64,000 nucleotides of DNA from assembly GCA_036272325.1 (NCBI GenBank), contig DATAYY010000033.1:1-64000 (forward strand), written 5' to 3'. A program made the position numbers and the translations under genes. Source of the DNA: Schlegelella_A sp036272325 (GTDB lineage: Bacteria; Pseudomonadota; Gammaproteobacteria; Burkholderiales; Burkholderiaceae_C). The first letter of the stretch is position 1. Every line of letters begins with the position of its first letter. The notes below the pieces were generated by a model. It saw only the letters and a program-made list of their open reading frames with translations. It ran no database searches and had not been told where the DNA came from. Of the stretch, positions 1-7,683 are shown piece after piece.

Positions 1-985
1 CAGCGGCAGCGGCCAGGCGGGCGATTCCGGCGAGGGAGAGGACGACTTCGTCTTCCACCTCACCAAGGAAGAGTTCATGCAGATCTTCTTCGACGACCTC
101 GCGTTGCCGCGCCTGATGCGCACGCAGCTCGCCGAGACGCCAGAGATGAAGAGCCACCGCGCCGGCTACTCGAACGCGGGAACGCCCAGCAATCTCTCGG
201 TGATTCGCTCGATGCGCGGCGCGATCAGCCGCCGGGTCGCGATCGGCTCGGGCTCGCGCGCCGAGCTGAACGTGCTCGAGGCGCGGCTGGCCGAAATGCC
301 GACGACCGCGCTCGATCCGGCGCAGGAGCTCGCCCGGAAGGAACTCGAGGAGCAGATCGCGAAGCTCCGCGCTCGCCTCGACCGGATCCCGTACCTCGAT
401 CCGATCGACCTGCGCTTTCGCAACCGTGTGCGGCTGCCGATCCCGACCGCCAAGGCAGTGATGTTCTGCCTGATGGACGTCTCGGGCTCGATGGACGAGG
501 CGCGCAAGGACTTGTCGAAGCGCTTCTTCATCCTGCTCTACCTGTTCCTGACCCGCCACTACGAGAAGATCGACATCGTCTTCATCCGCCACCACACGCA
601 GGCGCAGGAGGTCGACGAGGAGAACTTCTTCCGTGCCCGCGAGACCGGTGGCACGGTCGTCTCGAGCGCGCTCGTCCTGATGGACGAGATCATCAGGGAG
701 CGCTACTCGCCGAGCGACTGGAACATCTACGCCGCGCAGGCGAGCGACGGCGACAACTGGCATCACGACTCGGGCCGCTGCCGCGAGCTTCTCACCGACA
801 GCATCCTGCCGAAGTGCCGCTACTTCGCCTACGTACAGGTCGCCGACGAGGAGCAGAACCTGTGGGAGGAATACGCGCGCCTGCAGGAGGGGCAGAAGCA
901 TTTCGCGATGAGGAAGGTCACGCAGGCCTCGCAGATCTACCCGGTGTTTCGCGATCTCTTCAAGGCCGAAGGAGCCGCCGCATGA
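1..985 (+). CDS. yeaH: YeaH/DUF444 family VWA-like protein (5' end outside window)
   Basis: The frame is open from base 2 and the first ATG (base 77) lies inside conserved protein, so the true start is upstream of the window. The visible part has a Glu/Arg-rich helical stretch (about bases 260-400), then a metal-binding DVSGS motif typical of von Willebrand A-like domains (about base 476), and the usual C-terminal DUF444 region. In enterobacteria YeaH is encoded with the serine kinase YeaG/PrkA and the SpoVR protein YcgB and takes part in stationary-phase and nitrogen-stress responses; its molecular role is unknown. The stop codon overlaps the spoVR start (ATGA), so the two are translationally coupled. 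A PrkA gene is expected just outside the window. Confidence 0.9.
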   Translation, partial: SGSGQAGDSGEGEDDFVFHLTKEEFMQIFFDDLALPRLMRTQLAETPEMKSHRAGYSNAGTPSNLSVIRSMRGAISRRVAIGSGSRAELNVLEARLAEMPTTALDPAQELARKELEEQIAKLRARLDRIPYLDPIDLRFRNRVRLPIPTAKAVMFCLMDVSGSMDEARKDLSKRFFILLYLFLTRHYEKIDIVFIRHHTQAQEVDEENFFRARETGGTVVSSALVLMDEIIRERYSPSDWNIYAAQASDGDNWHHDSGRCRELLTDSILPKCRYFAYVQVADEEQNLWEEYARLQEGQKHFAMRKVTQASQIYPVFRDLFKAEGAAA

Positions 986-2637
986 CGAGCATCGTCGAGG
1001 GAATGGCCGCTGCTGCGGTGCTGACGGCAGAGCATCCCGTTGCCGTGCCGCCGTCGTCGCCTGCGCGCCGACGCCTGCGTCCCGAGCGGTCCCTGCCGCA
1101 GGCGCCGCTGCCTGCCGGCCCGCGCGCGGAGCATCCGCTCCCCGACCCGAGCGACTGGACGTTCGAGCTGATCGAGGAATACCACGAGAAGATCCGCGCC
1201 GCCGCGCACCGTTTCGCGCTCGACACCTACCCGAACCAGCTCGAGGTGATCACCGCCGAGCAGATGATGGATGCCTACGCGTCGGTCGGCATGCCGGTCA
1301 ATTATCGGCACTGGAGCTACGGCAAGGAATTCATCGCCAACGAGCGCAGCTACCGGCGCGGCCAGATGGGGCTTGCCTACGAGATCGTCATCAACTCCGA
1401 CCCCTGCATCAGCTACCTGATGGAGGAGAACACGACGGCGATGCAGGCGCTCGTCATCGCCCACGCCGCGTACGGCCACAACAGCTTCTTCAAGGGCAAC
1501 TACCTGTTCCGCCTCTGGACCGACGCGTCGTCGATCATCGACTACCTCGTCTACGCGCGCAACTACATCGCCGAGTGCGAGGAGAAGCACGGCATGCCGG
1601 CGGTCGAGGATCTGCTCGACAGCTGCCATGCGCTGCAGAACTACGGCGTCGATCGCTACCATCGGCCGAGCAAGATCTCGCTGGTCGAGGAAAGGGCGCG
1701 CCGCGAGGACCGCCTCGCCTACGCGCAGGCGCAGGTCAACGACATCTGGCGGACGCTCCCGAGGCGCGCCGAGCGCCCCGGAGAAAGCGAGGAGCAGAAG
1801 CGCTTCCCGAGCGAGCCGCAGGAGAATATCCTCTATTTCATCGAGAAGAACGCGCCATTGCTCGAGCCGTGGCAACGCGAGGTGGTGCGCATCGTCCGCA
1901 AGGTCGCGCAGTACTTTTACCCGCAGCGGCAGACGCAGGTGATGAACGAGGGCTGGGCAACCTTTTGGCACCACAAGCTGCTCAACACCCTGTACGACGA
2001 CGGCCACCTTACCGACGGCGTGATGATCGAGTGGCTCAAGTCGCACACCAACGTCATCTTCCAGCCGCCGGTCGGCCACCGCGCGTACAGCGGGCTCAAT
2101 CCATACGCGCTCGGCTTCGCGATGTACACCGACATCAAGCGGATCTGCGAGGAACCGACCGACGAGGACCGCGACTGGTTCCCGAACCTTGCCGGGACGC
2201 ACTGGCTGCCGGCGCTGCATCACGCGATGCGCAACTTCAAGGACGAGAGCTTCATCGGCCAGTACCTCTCGCCGAAGGTGATCCGCGACATGCGGCTGTT
2301 CGCGATCCTCGACGACGAGCACCAGGAGCACCTGCGCGTCTCGGCGATCCACGACACGCAGGGCTACCGCGAAGTTCGCGAGGCCCTCTCGAAGCAGTAC
2401 GACCTGGCGTCACGCGAGCCCGACATCCAGGTCTGGAGCGTCAACCTGCGCGGCGACCGCTCGCTCACGCTGCGGCACACGCGCCACAACAACCGGCCGC
2501 TGCATGAAGGCGCGCAGGAAGTGCTGAAGCACGTCGCACGGTTGTGGGGCTTCGGCGTCAACCTCGAGAGCGTCGACCAATGGGGCGATGTCTCCTCGCA
2601 CTGGTCGATCGCAGCACCAGAGCATCCGTCCTCTTGA
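982..2637 (+). CDS. spoVR: SpoVR family protein
   Basis: A 551-residue protein of the SpoVR/YcgB family, close to the usual length. The ATG at 982 overlaps the stop of the YeaH gene by four bases; the longer open frame upstream is a shadow of that gene. The first ~50 residues are Ala/Pro/Arg-rich and poorly conserved; the family core starts around the motif DWTFELI and includes MNEGWATFWHHK near the middle. SpoVR was named for a spore-cortex defect in Bacillus, but in Proteobacteria it belongs to the PrkA-YeaH-SpoVR stress module and its biochemical activity is unknown. A GC-rich hairpin follows the stop directly. Confidence 0.93.
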   Translation: MTSIVEGMAAAAVLTAEHPVAVPPSSPARRRLRPERSLPQAPLPAGPRAEHPLPDPSDWTFELIEEYHEKIRAAAHRFALDTYPNQLEVITAEQMMDAYASVGMPVNYRHWSYGKEFIANERSYRRGQMGLAYEIVINSDPCISYLMEENTTAMQALVIAHAAYGHNSFFKGNYLFRLWTDASSIIDYLVYARNYIAECEEKHGMPAVEDLLDSCHALQNYGVDRYHRPSKISLVEERARREDRLAYAQAQVNDIWRTLPRRAERPGESEEQKRFPSEPQENILYFIEKNAPLLEPWQREVVRIVRKVAQYFYPQRQTQVMNEGWATFWHHKLLNTLYDDGHLTDGVMIEWLKSHTNVIFQPPVGHRAYSGLNPYALGFAMYTDIKRICEEPTDEDRDWFPNLAGTHWLPALHHAMRNFKDESFIGQYLSPKVIRDMRLFAILDDEHQEHLRVSAIHDTQGYREVREALSKQYDLASREPDIQVWSVNLRGDRSLTLRHTRHNNRPLHEGAQEVLKHVARLWGFGVNLESVDQWGDVSSHWSIAAPEHPSS

Positions 2638-2661
2638 GTCGACCCCAGCGGGGTCGGACTC
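2636..2661 (+). repeat. Hairpin after spoVR; REP-like or terminator
   Basis: Imperfect palindrome starting in the spoVR stop codon: arms GAGTC-GACCCC and GGGGTCGGACTC with an AGC loop and one bulged base. It is followed by the pyrimidine-rich tract TCTCTCGG rather than a clean T run. It may end the yeaH-spoVR transcript. The GGGGTCGGACTC half-site also resembles REP-type palindromes; I see no second copy between genes in this window. Confidence 0.5.
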
Positions 2662-2711
2662 TCTCTCGGAGGGAGGGTCGGGGACGGGAGCAGCCCCGCC
2701 CGGGGGGACCC

Positions 2712-2745
2712 GGAAGATCTTCGCCCTAGAGGGCGAAGATCTTCC
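2712..2745. repeat. Perfect 16-bp inverted repeat over a convergent gene end
   Basis: Two exactly complementary 16-base arms (left arm GGAAGATCTTCGCCCT) are separated by only two bases. The right arm encodes the last residues and stop codon of the minus-strand FAD dehydrogenase; the left arm is non-coding. There is no T tract on either side, so if it terminates transcription it is not by the canonical intrinsic mechanism. It may insulate the convergent spoVR and dehydrogenase transcripts. Confidence 0.7.
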
Positions 2746-4147
2746 CTGGGTTCATGATGTTCTTCGGGTCGAGGGCGCGCTTGAGCGTGCGCATCATGTC
2801 GATCGCGCCGGCGCCGGCTTCGCTCTTCAGAAACTCCATCTTGTGCAGGCCGACGCCGTGCTCGCCGCTGCACGTGCCGTCCATTGCCAGCGCGCGCATG
2901 ACGAGCGCCTCGTTGAGCCGCTCGGCGGTCTCGCGCTCCTCGGGCTTGTTCGGGTCGACCAAGTACGCGATATGGAAGTTGCCGTCGCCGACGTGACCGA
3001 CGATGTAGTGCTGCAGGCCCGCGGCCTCGGCTTCGTCTGACGCCGTCACGACCGACTCGGCGAGGCGCGAGATCGGCACGCAGGTGTCGGTCGTCACGGT
3101 GCGGCAGCCCGGCTTCATCTGCAGGCCGGCGAAGTAGGCGCGGTGGCGTGCGGTCCAGAGCTTCTTGCGCTCTTCCGGCGTCGTTGCCCACTGGAAGCCC
3201 TCGCCGCCGTGCTCGCTAGCGATCTCCTGCACCGTCGCCGCCTGCTCGGCGACGCTCGCTTCGCTGCCGTGGAACTCCATCAGCAGCATCGGCGCCTCGG
3301 TGAGGGTGAGCTTGTCGTGACGGTTGACCGCGCGCACCGCGTGTCGATCGAGCAACTCGCAGCGCGCGATCGGCACGCCCATCTGGATGATCTGGATCAC
3401 CGTCCGTACGGCGGCGTCGATCGAGGGGAAGGTGCACGTCGCCGCCGACATCGCCTCCGGCACCGGATAGACGCGCAGCGTGATCTCGGTCATGACGCCG
3501 AGCGTTCCCTCGCTGCCGACCATGAGGCGGGTGAGGTCGTAGCCGGCCGACGACTTGCGCGCCCGCGTTCCGGTGTGGATGACCTCGCCGTTCGCGGTGA
3601 CCACGGTGAGGCCGAGAACGTTCTCGCGCATGGTCCCGTAGCGCACCGCGTTGGTGCCGCTGGCACGCGTCGCGCTCATGCCGCCGATCGACGCGTCGGC
3701 GCCCGGGTCGATCGGAAAGAAGAGGCCGGTGTGGCGGATTTCGTCGTTGACCTGCATCCGCGTCACGCCCGCCTGCACGGTGACGGTGAGGTCCTCGGCG
3801 TTGACCGCGAGCACCTTGTTCATGCGTGAGAGGTCGATGCTGACGCCGCCCTGGACCGCGAGCAGATGGCCCTCGAGCGACGAGCCGACGCCGAACGGAA
3901 TGACCGGCACGGCGTGGCGGTCGGCGAGCTTGACGACCTCGGCGACGTCGTCGGTGCTCTGGCAGAAGACGACCGCTTCCGGCGGCGGCGCATCGATCGG
4001 CGACTCGTCGCGGCCGTGTTGCTCACGCACCGCAAGCGCGGTCGAACAACGGTCGCCGAAGCGCGCCTTCAGCGCCGCGAGCATCGCGGCCGGAACCGCG
4101 CGCGGCGCGATGCTGGGCAGCAGGTGGGCAGGCAGCGGCGCATTCAT
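2726..4147 (-). CDS. FAD-linked D-lactate/glycolate-type dehydrogenase (GlcD/Dld family)
   Basis: A 473-residue FAD-binding PCMH (vanillyl-alcohol-oxidase fold) flavoenzyme that probably oxidises a 2-hydroxy acid such as D-lactate to the 2-oxo acid and passes electrons to cytochrome or quinone. The FAD domain has PVIPFGVGSSLEGH near residue 75 and the GSEGTLG motif further on; the C-terminal domain ends with the family hallmark SGEHGVG and a DPKNIMNPGKI tail. I chose the ATG at 4147 because GGGAG lies about seven bases ahead; the upstream in-frame start (4180) lacks this. There is no partner GlcE or GlcF gene, which favours a stand-alone D-lactate dehydrogenase. The exact substrate is not determinable from sequence. 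Confidence 0.88.
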   Translation of the reverse strand: MNAPLPAHLLPSIAPRAVPAAMLAALKARFGDRCSTALAVREQHGRDESPIDAPPPEAVVFCQSTDDVAEVVKLADRHAVPVIPFGVGSSLEGHLLAVQGGVSIDLSRMNKVLAVNAEDLTVTVQAGVTRMQVNDEIRHTGLFFPIDPGADASIGGMSATRASGTNAVRYGTMRENVLGLTVVTANGEVIHTGTRARKSSAGYDLTRLMVGSEGTLGVMTEITLRVYPVPEAMSAATCTFPSIDAAVRTVIQIIQMGVPIARCELLDRHAVRAVNRHDKLTLTEAPMLLMEFHGSEASVAEQAATVQEIASEHGGEGFQWATTPEERKKLWTARHRAYFAGLQMKPGCRTVTTDTCVPISRLAESVVTASDEAEAAGLQHYIVGHVGDGNFHIAYLVDPNKPEERETAERLNEALVMRALAMDGTCSGEHGVGLHKMEFLKSEAGAGAIDMMRTLKRALDPKNIMNPGKIFAL

Positions 4148-4231
4148 GGCTGATCTCCCGGACGGTCGGCGAAAAGCCATTGTAGAAACCTCACCCTACC
4201 CGCGCCGGTGCGCTGCTAGGATGAGCCGACC

Positions 4232-4804
4232 ATGGCGCATCGGCTGACGCAGATCGCGACCCGCACCGGCGACGACGGCACGACCGGCCTCGGCGACGGC
4301 AGCCGCGTCGCCAAGAGCCATCTGCGCATCGCCGCGCTCGGCGACGTCGACGAGCTGAACTCGACCCTCGGCGTGCTGCTCGCCGAGCCGCTGCCCGACG
4401 ACGTGCGCGAGCTGCTCGTCGTCATCCAGCACGAGCTCTTCAACCTCGGCGGCGAGCTGTCGATCCCCGGCTACGCGCTGCTGAAGGCCGAGGCTGTCGC
4501 GCGCCTCGACGAGGCGCTCGCACACTACAACGCCGGCTTGCCGCGACTGAAGGAGTTCATCCTGCCGGCCGGAACACGCAGCGCCGCGCTCGCCCACGTC
4601 GGCCGCACGGTGGCGCGGCGCGGGGAGCGGGCCGTCGTCGCGCTGGCGGCGAGCGACGCGGTTCGGGCCGAAGCGCGCCAGTACCTCAACCGCCTGAGCG
4701 ACTTGCTGTTCGTGCTCGCCCGCGTCCTCAATCGCGCCAACCTCGACGGTCTCGGCGGCGACGACGTCTACTGGCAGAGCGAGCGTCTCGCGCGCGACAC
4801 CTAG
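4232..4804 (+). CDS. PduO-type cob(I)alamin adenosyltransferase
   Basis: A 190-residue protein matching PduO-type ATP:cob(I)alamin adenosyltransferases, which make adenosylcobalamin from ATP and reduced corrinoid. The N-terminal ATP-binding signature TRTGDDGTTGLGDG begins near residue 10 and is followed by KSHLRIAALGDVDELNS; the C-terminal helix carries the conserved RxxNRLSD/LFVLAR region. It is divergent from the FAD dehydrogenase, with an 84-base gap. No other cobalamin gene is nearby, so it probably serves a B12-dependent mutase or corrinoid salvage elsewhere in the genome. Confidence 0.92.
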   Translation: MAHRLTQIATRTGDDGTTGLGDGSRVAKSHLRIAALGDVDELNSTLGVLLAEPLPDDVRELLVVIQHELFNLGGELSIPGYALLKAEAVARLDEALAHYNAGLPRLKEFILPAGTRSAALAHVGRTVARRGERAVVALAASDAVRAEARQYLNRLSDLLFVLARVLNRANLDGLGGDDVYWQSERLARDT

Positions 4805-4822
4805 CGGCCCGGCACCGACGTC

Positions 4823-5482
4823 CTAGCGCGACACGATCAGGTCGCGCTCGGCCAGCCATGCCACCGGTTCGCCCGCCGCGGGCCGCTGCAGGCGAAGCTC
4901 GACCTCCTTGCGCTCGGCGTCATCGAGGCCACGGTAAAGGACGTCGCCCGCGTTGCCAAGCTCGCCGGCGACGAATAGCTGCGAGGTCAGCTCGCCGAAG
5001 CCCGGGTGGCGCAGCTTGACGTGGATGTGCGGCGTTCGCCCGGGGTACGGCACCGGGCGGATCGTCAGGAAGCGGTAGCGTCCGCCGGCGTCGCTTCGCG
5101 TGCTGCCGAAGCCCTGGAAGCCGGCGTCGACGCGGTCGCCGGCACCGCGTGGATGGCGGTAGCTGCCGAAGGCGTCGCACTGCCAGATCTCGACCTCGGC
5201 GCCATCGATGGCGTGGCCGTCGCCGTCGACGACAGCGCCGCGGAGGTCGAGGAACTCGCCGCGCGCGCGCGGCAGCGGCTGGCCATCGGGCGCGCGGCCG
5301 CGAACGGTCGTGAGGTCGGCGTCCCAATCGACGCTTCTCGCCCGGTATGCGAGCGGCGGATAGAACGGCCCGTCGGTCATGCGCGGCAGGCCGCGGGCCG
5401 ACGCGATCGCCGGGAAGCCGACGGTGGCGACGGCGCCGGCAAGGGCGACGAGTCGGCGGCGGGAGACCGTCAAATTGGCCAC
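4823..5482 (-). CDS. Exported intradiol ring-cleavage dioxygenase-like protein
   Basis: A 219-residue protein of the protocatechuate 3,4-dioxygenase / intradiol dioxygenase fold. It begins with a twin-arginine-like signal (SRRRLVALAG, then a hydrophobic run ending AIASA), so it is probably exported. The non-haem Fe(III) ligand pattern is present: Tyr in FGSYRHP, Tyr in PVPYPGR, and two His in TPHIHVKL. The frame starts at GTG (5482); the true start may be a few codons later, just before SRRRL. It is a single-subunit relative with no partner alpha chain nearby. Periplasmic members exist but their substrates are mostly unknown, so I give no substrate. Confidence 0.85.
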   Translation of the reverse strand: MANLTVSRRRLVALAGAVATVGFPAIASARGLPRMTDGPFYPPLAYRARSVDWDADLTTVRGRAPDGQPLPRARGEFLDLRGAVVDGDGHAIDGAEVEIWQCDAFGSYRHPRGAGDRVDAGFQGFGSTRSDAGGRYRFLTIRPVPYPGRTPHIHVKLRHPGFGELTSQLFVAGELGNAGDVLYRGLDDAERKEVELRLQRPAAGEPVAWLAERDLIVSR

Positions 5483-5513
5483 GACGCGATTGGAGCGCGC
5501 TACGACGCCGGGG

Positions 5514-6665
5514 TCAAACCGCGGCCGGCGCCACCGCCTCGTGCTCCCTCGCTCGCCGCGCCGTCACCGCCGCGCTCAGGATCTCGAGCGTCTTCACCGA
5601 GTCGTCCCAGCCGAGGCAGGCGTCGGTGATGCTCTGGCCGTAGACGAGCTTGGCCGGATCGTCCTTGCCGGCGACGAACTTTTGCGCCCCGGCGTGCAAA
5701 TGGCTCTCGACCATGACGCCGAAGACGCAGCGGTTGCCGGTTCCGAGCTGGCCGGCGATGTCGCGAGCGACGTCGACCTGGCGCGCGTGGAGCTTGCCGC
5801 TGTTGGCATGGCTGCAGTCGACCATCAGCGTACACGACAGCTTCGCCGCCTCGATCTCCTTGCACGCCGACGCGATCGACGCGGCGTCGTAGTTCGGCGC
5901 CTTGCCGCCGCGCAGGATGACGTGGCAGTCGACGTTGCCGCGCGTCTCGACGATCGCGACCTGGCCGTTCTTATGCACCGAGAGGAAGTGGTGCGGCCGC
6001 GCCGCGGCCTGGATGGCGTCGATCGCGATCCGAATGTTGCCGTCGGTGCCGTTCTTGAATCCGATCGGCGCCGACAGCCCCGAGGCGAGCTCGCGGTGGA
6101 CCTGGCTTTCGGTCGTCCGCGCGCCGATCGCGCCCCATGCGATCAGGTCGCCGAGGTACTGCGGCGAGATGACGTCGAGGAACTCGCTGCCCGCCGGCAT
6201 GCCGAGCTTGTTGATCTCGAGCAACAGCTGCCGGCCGATCCGCAGCCCCTCGTCGATCCGGTAGCTCTCATCGAGGTATGGGTCGTTGATGAGGCCCTTC
6301 CAGCCGACCGTCGTGCGCGGCTTTTCGAAATAAACGCGCATCACGAGCTCGAGCGTCCCCGCGAAGCGCTCGCGCTCGGCCTTGAGCTTTCTCGCGTACT
6401 CGACCGCCGCCAGGGGATCGTGGATCGAGCATGGGCCCATGATGACGAGCAGGCGGTCGTCGTCGCGCCGCATGATGCGGCGGATCGCGTCTCTCGTCTT
6501 GCCGATGAGCGATTCGACGGGCGTCCCGGCGATCGGGAAGAACCGGATCAGATGCTCCGGCGGCGGCAGCGGCGTCACGTTCTCGATCCGCAGGTCGTCG
6601 GTCCGGCTGGTGCGTTCACCGTTGCCGTACGCAGCCTCGGACGGTGCTTTGCTGTTCTTCGCCAT
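5514..6665 (-). CDS. aroG: 3-deoxy-7-phosphoheptulonate (DAHP) synthase, class I
   Basis: A 383-residue class I (AroFGH-type) DAHP synthase, which condenses phosphoenolpyruvate with erythrose 4-phosphate in the first committed step to aromatic amino acids. Visible motifs are MGPCSIHDP around residue 75, the substrate-binding EKPRTTVGWKG, and metal-ligand regions with Cys, His and Glu (GPCSIH, VDCSHANSGK, VMVESHL). The ATG at 6665 has AAGGAG nine bases ahead; the longer frame to 6788 would run back through the attenuator. Upstream sit an intrinsic terminator and an ORF rich in aromatic codons, so expression is probably controlled by ribosome-mediated attenuation as well as by allosteric feedback. 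Confidence 0.96.
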   Translation of the reverse strand: MAKNSKAPSEAAYGNGERTSRTDDLRIENVTPLPPPEHLIRFFPIAGTPVESLIGKTRDAIRRIMRRDDDRLLVIMGPCSIHDPLAAVEYARKLKAERERFAGTLELVMRVYFEKPRTTVGWKGLINDPYLDESYRIDEGLRIGRQLLLEINKLGMPAGSEFLDVISPQYLGDLIAWGAIGARTTESQVHRELASGLSAPIGFKNGTDGNIRIAIDAIQAAARPHHFLSVHKNGQVAIVETRGNVDCHVILRGGKAPNYDAASIASACKEIEAAKLSCTLMVDCSHANSGKLHARQVDVARDIAGQLGTGNRCVFGVMVESHLHAGAQKFVAGKDDPAKLVYGQSITDACLGWDDSVKTLEILSAAVTARRAREHEAVAPAAV

Positions 6666-6693
6666 GGCGGGATGCTCCTTGGAACGTAGAGAT

Positions 6694-6725
6694 AAAAAAA
6701 CCGCCGGGGGTCGCCCGGCGGTTTT
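6694..6725 (-). terminator. Intrinsic terminator in the aroG leader (attenuator)
   Basis: On the minus strand an 8-bp perfect GC stem (CCGCCGGG/CCCGGCGG, 5-base loop) is extended by four A:T pairs and runs into a seven-T tract. This is a textbook rho-independent terminator, but it lies between the leader ORF and the aroG ribosome-binding site, not at a gene end. Transcripts stopping here would never reach aroG. Confidence 0.9.
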
Positions 6726-6809
6726 GGATTCGGGGTGCGCCTGGTTACGCGCCTGCCTCTCCATCCGCCGAGCGGTGCGAGAACGCAAAATAGGCGTAAA
6801 ACCAGGCGC
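6713..6809 (-). promoter_or_regulatory. Competing RNA pairings of the aroG attenuator
   Basis: Two alternative pairings can be read by eye. First, 6794-6809 (the Arg-Ala-Trp-Phe-Tyr-Ala codons) is complementary to 6737-6750 around the leader stop, with a two-base bulge. Second, an antiterminator: 6765-6773 (RNA GCUCGGCGG, leader codons 16-19) pairs with 6713-6721, the 5' arm of the terminator, over nine pairs including one G-U. A ribosome stalled on the Trp/Phe/Tyr codons would leave the antiterminator free. Confidence 0.75.
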
Positions 6810-6819
6810 GAGAGGTCAT
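6745..6819 (-). CDS. aroG leader peptide (Trp/Phe/Tyr-rich)
   Basis: A 24-codon ORF whose product reads MTSRAWFYAYFAFSHRS and ends in TAA 19 bases ahead of the terminator stem. Eight residues from codon 6 to codon 13 include Trp, three Phe and two Tyr. That composition is not expected by chance and matches the end products of the pathway started by aroG. It probably acts as a translational sensor of charged aromatic tRNAs rather than as a functional peptide. The Shine-Dalgarno is weak; a TACATT hexamer lies about nine bases ahead of the ATG and might be a -10 box, which would make the message almost leaderless. The start is 57 bases from the divergent FAH-family gene. Confidence 0.88.
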   Translation of the reverse strand: MTSRAWFYAYFAFSHRSADGEAGA

Positions 6820-6876
6820 GGCGCCAATGTAGCACGGCGCCTCGGCGCCACGTCATCGACAGAGGAGACAGACGTC

Positions 6877-7683
6877 ATGGATCGCAGGAAAGTGTTGTCG
6901 ACAGGCAGCGCTGCGGCCGTGGCGGCGCTGGCCGGCTGCGCGACCGGCGGCACCGCTGGTTCGATGAGCGGCGCGCGCACTGCCTTCACGGTGCCGCAGC
7001 CGATGCTGCCGATCGCGGGGACTGACGAGATGTTCCCGGTGCGGCGGATCTACTGCATCGGCCGCAACTACGCCGCCCACGCGCGCGAAATGGGGTCGGA
7101 CCCGAACCGCGAGCCGCCGTTCTTCTTCCAGAAGCCGAGCGATGCGATCCAGGTCGTCGCCATCGGCACCACCGCCGACCATCCCTATCCGCCCCTGACC
7201 AAGAACTATCACTACGAGATCGAGCTCGTCGCTGCGCTCGGCAAGGGCGGCAGGAACGTTCCGGCGGACCAGGCGCTCACGCTCGTCTACGGCTACACGA
7301 TCGGCCTCGACATGACGCGGCGGGATCTCCAGCGCGCGATGGGCGACGAAAAGAAGCCGTGGGAAATCGGCAAGAGCTTCGATCATTCGGCACCGATGGG
7401 GCCGCTGCATCGCGTCGCCGACGTCGGCCACTTCACCAAGGGCGCGATCGCGCTCAAGGTCAACGGCGCCGTCAAGCAGAGCGCCGACCTGCAGATGATG
7501 ACGTGGAGCGTCGCCGAGCAGGTCTCGAAGCTGTCGCAGGCGTTCGAGCTGTTCCCGGGCGATCTGATCTATAGCGGTACGCCGGAAAACGTCGGCCCCG
7601 TCGTCCCGGGCGACGTCATGCAGGGCTTCATCGCTGGCTTACCGACGCTCGACGTGCGCGTGACCGGGACGAAGAACGCTTAG
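6877..7683 (+). CDS. Fumarylacetoacetate hydrolase (FAH) family protein with Tat/lipoprotein signal
   Basis: A 268-residue protein with a FAH-type catalytic domain (2-oxo-hepta-3-ene-1,7-dioate/acylpyruvate hydrolase-like). Domain motifs are IYCIGRNYAAHA near residue 55, HYEIELVA with the metal-binding Glu pair, GYTIGLDMTRRD, and KSFDHSAPMGP. Unusually, the N-terminus carries MDRRKVLSTG, a twin-arginine motif, followed by a hydrophobic stretch and LAGC, a lipobox, so it should be a membrane-anchored exported enzyme. The ATG at 6877 has AGAGGAG upstream. It is divergent from the aroG leader, and its stop overlaps the convergent tldD stop. FAH enzymes normally act in the cytoplasm; the substrate here is unknown. 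Confidence 0.85.
   Translation: MDRRKVLSTGSAAAVAALAGCATGGTAGSMSGARTAFTVPQPMLPIAGTDEMFPVRRIYCIGRNYAAHAREMGSDPNREPPFFFQKPSDAIQVVAIGTTADHPYPPLTKNYHYEIELVAALGKGGRNVPADQALTLVYGYTIGLDMTRRDLQRAMGDEKKPWEIGKSFDHSAPMGPLHRVADVGHFTKGAIALKVNGAVKQSADLQMMTWSVAEQVSKLSQAFELFPGDLIYSGTPENVGPVVPGDVMQGFIAGLPTLDVRVTGTKNA

Noticed and set aside
937..2352. A 471-residue open frame antisense to spoVR, and similar long antisense frames elsewhere (for example 31963-34644, 35452-37866 and 44154-46562 on the minus strand).
   Set aside because: At this GC content stop codons are rare and long antisense frames are expected. They are Arg/Val/Asp- or Ala/Arg-rich, match no family, and lie opposite well-recognised genes.
7091..7106. 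A second GGGGTCGGAC palindrome-like sequence resembling the REP-like hairpin at 2636.
   Set aside because: It lies inside the FAH domain and encodes conserved residues of that protein; it lacks the paired arm and is best explained by coding.
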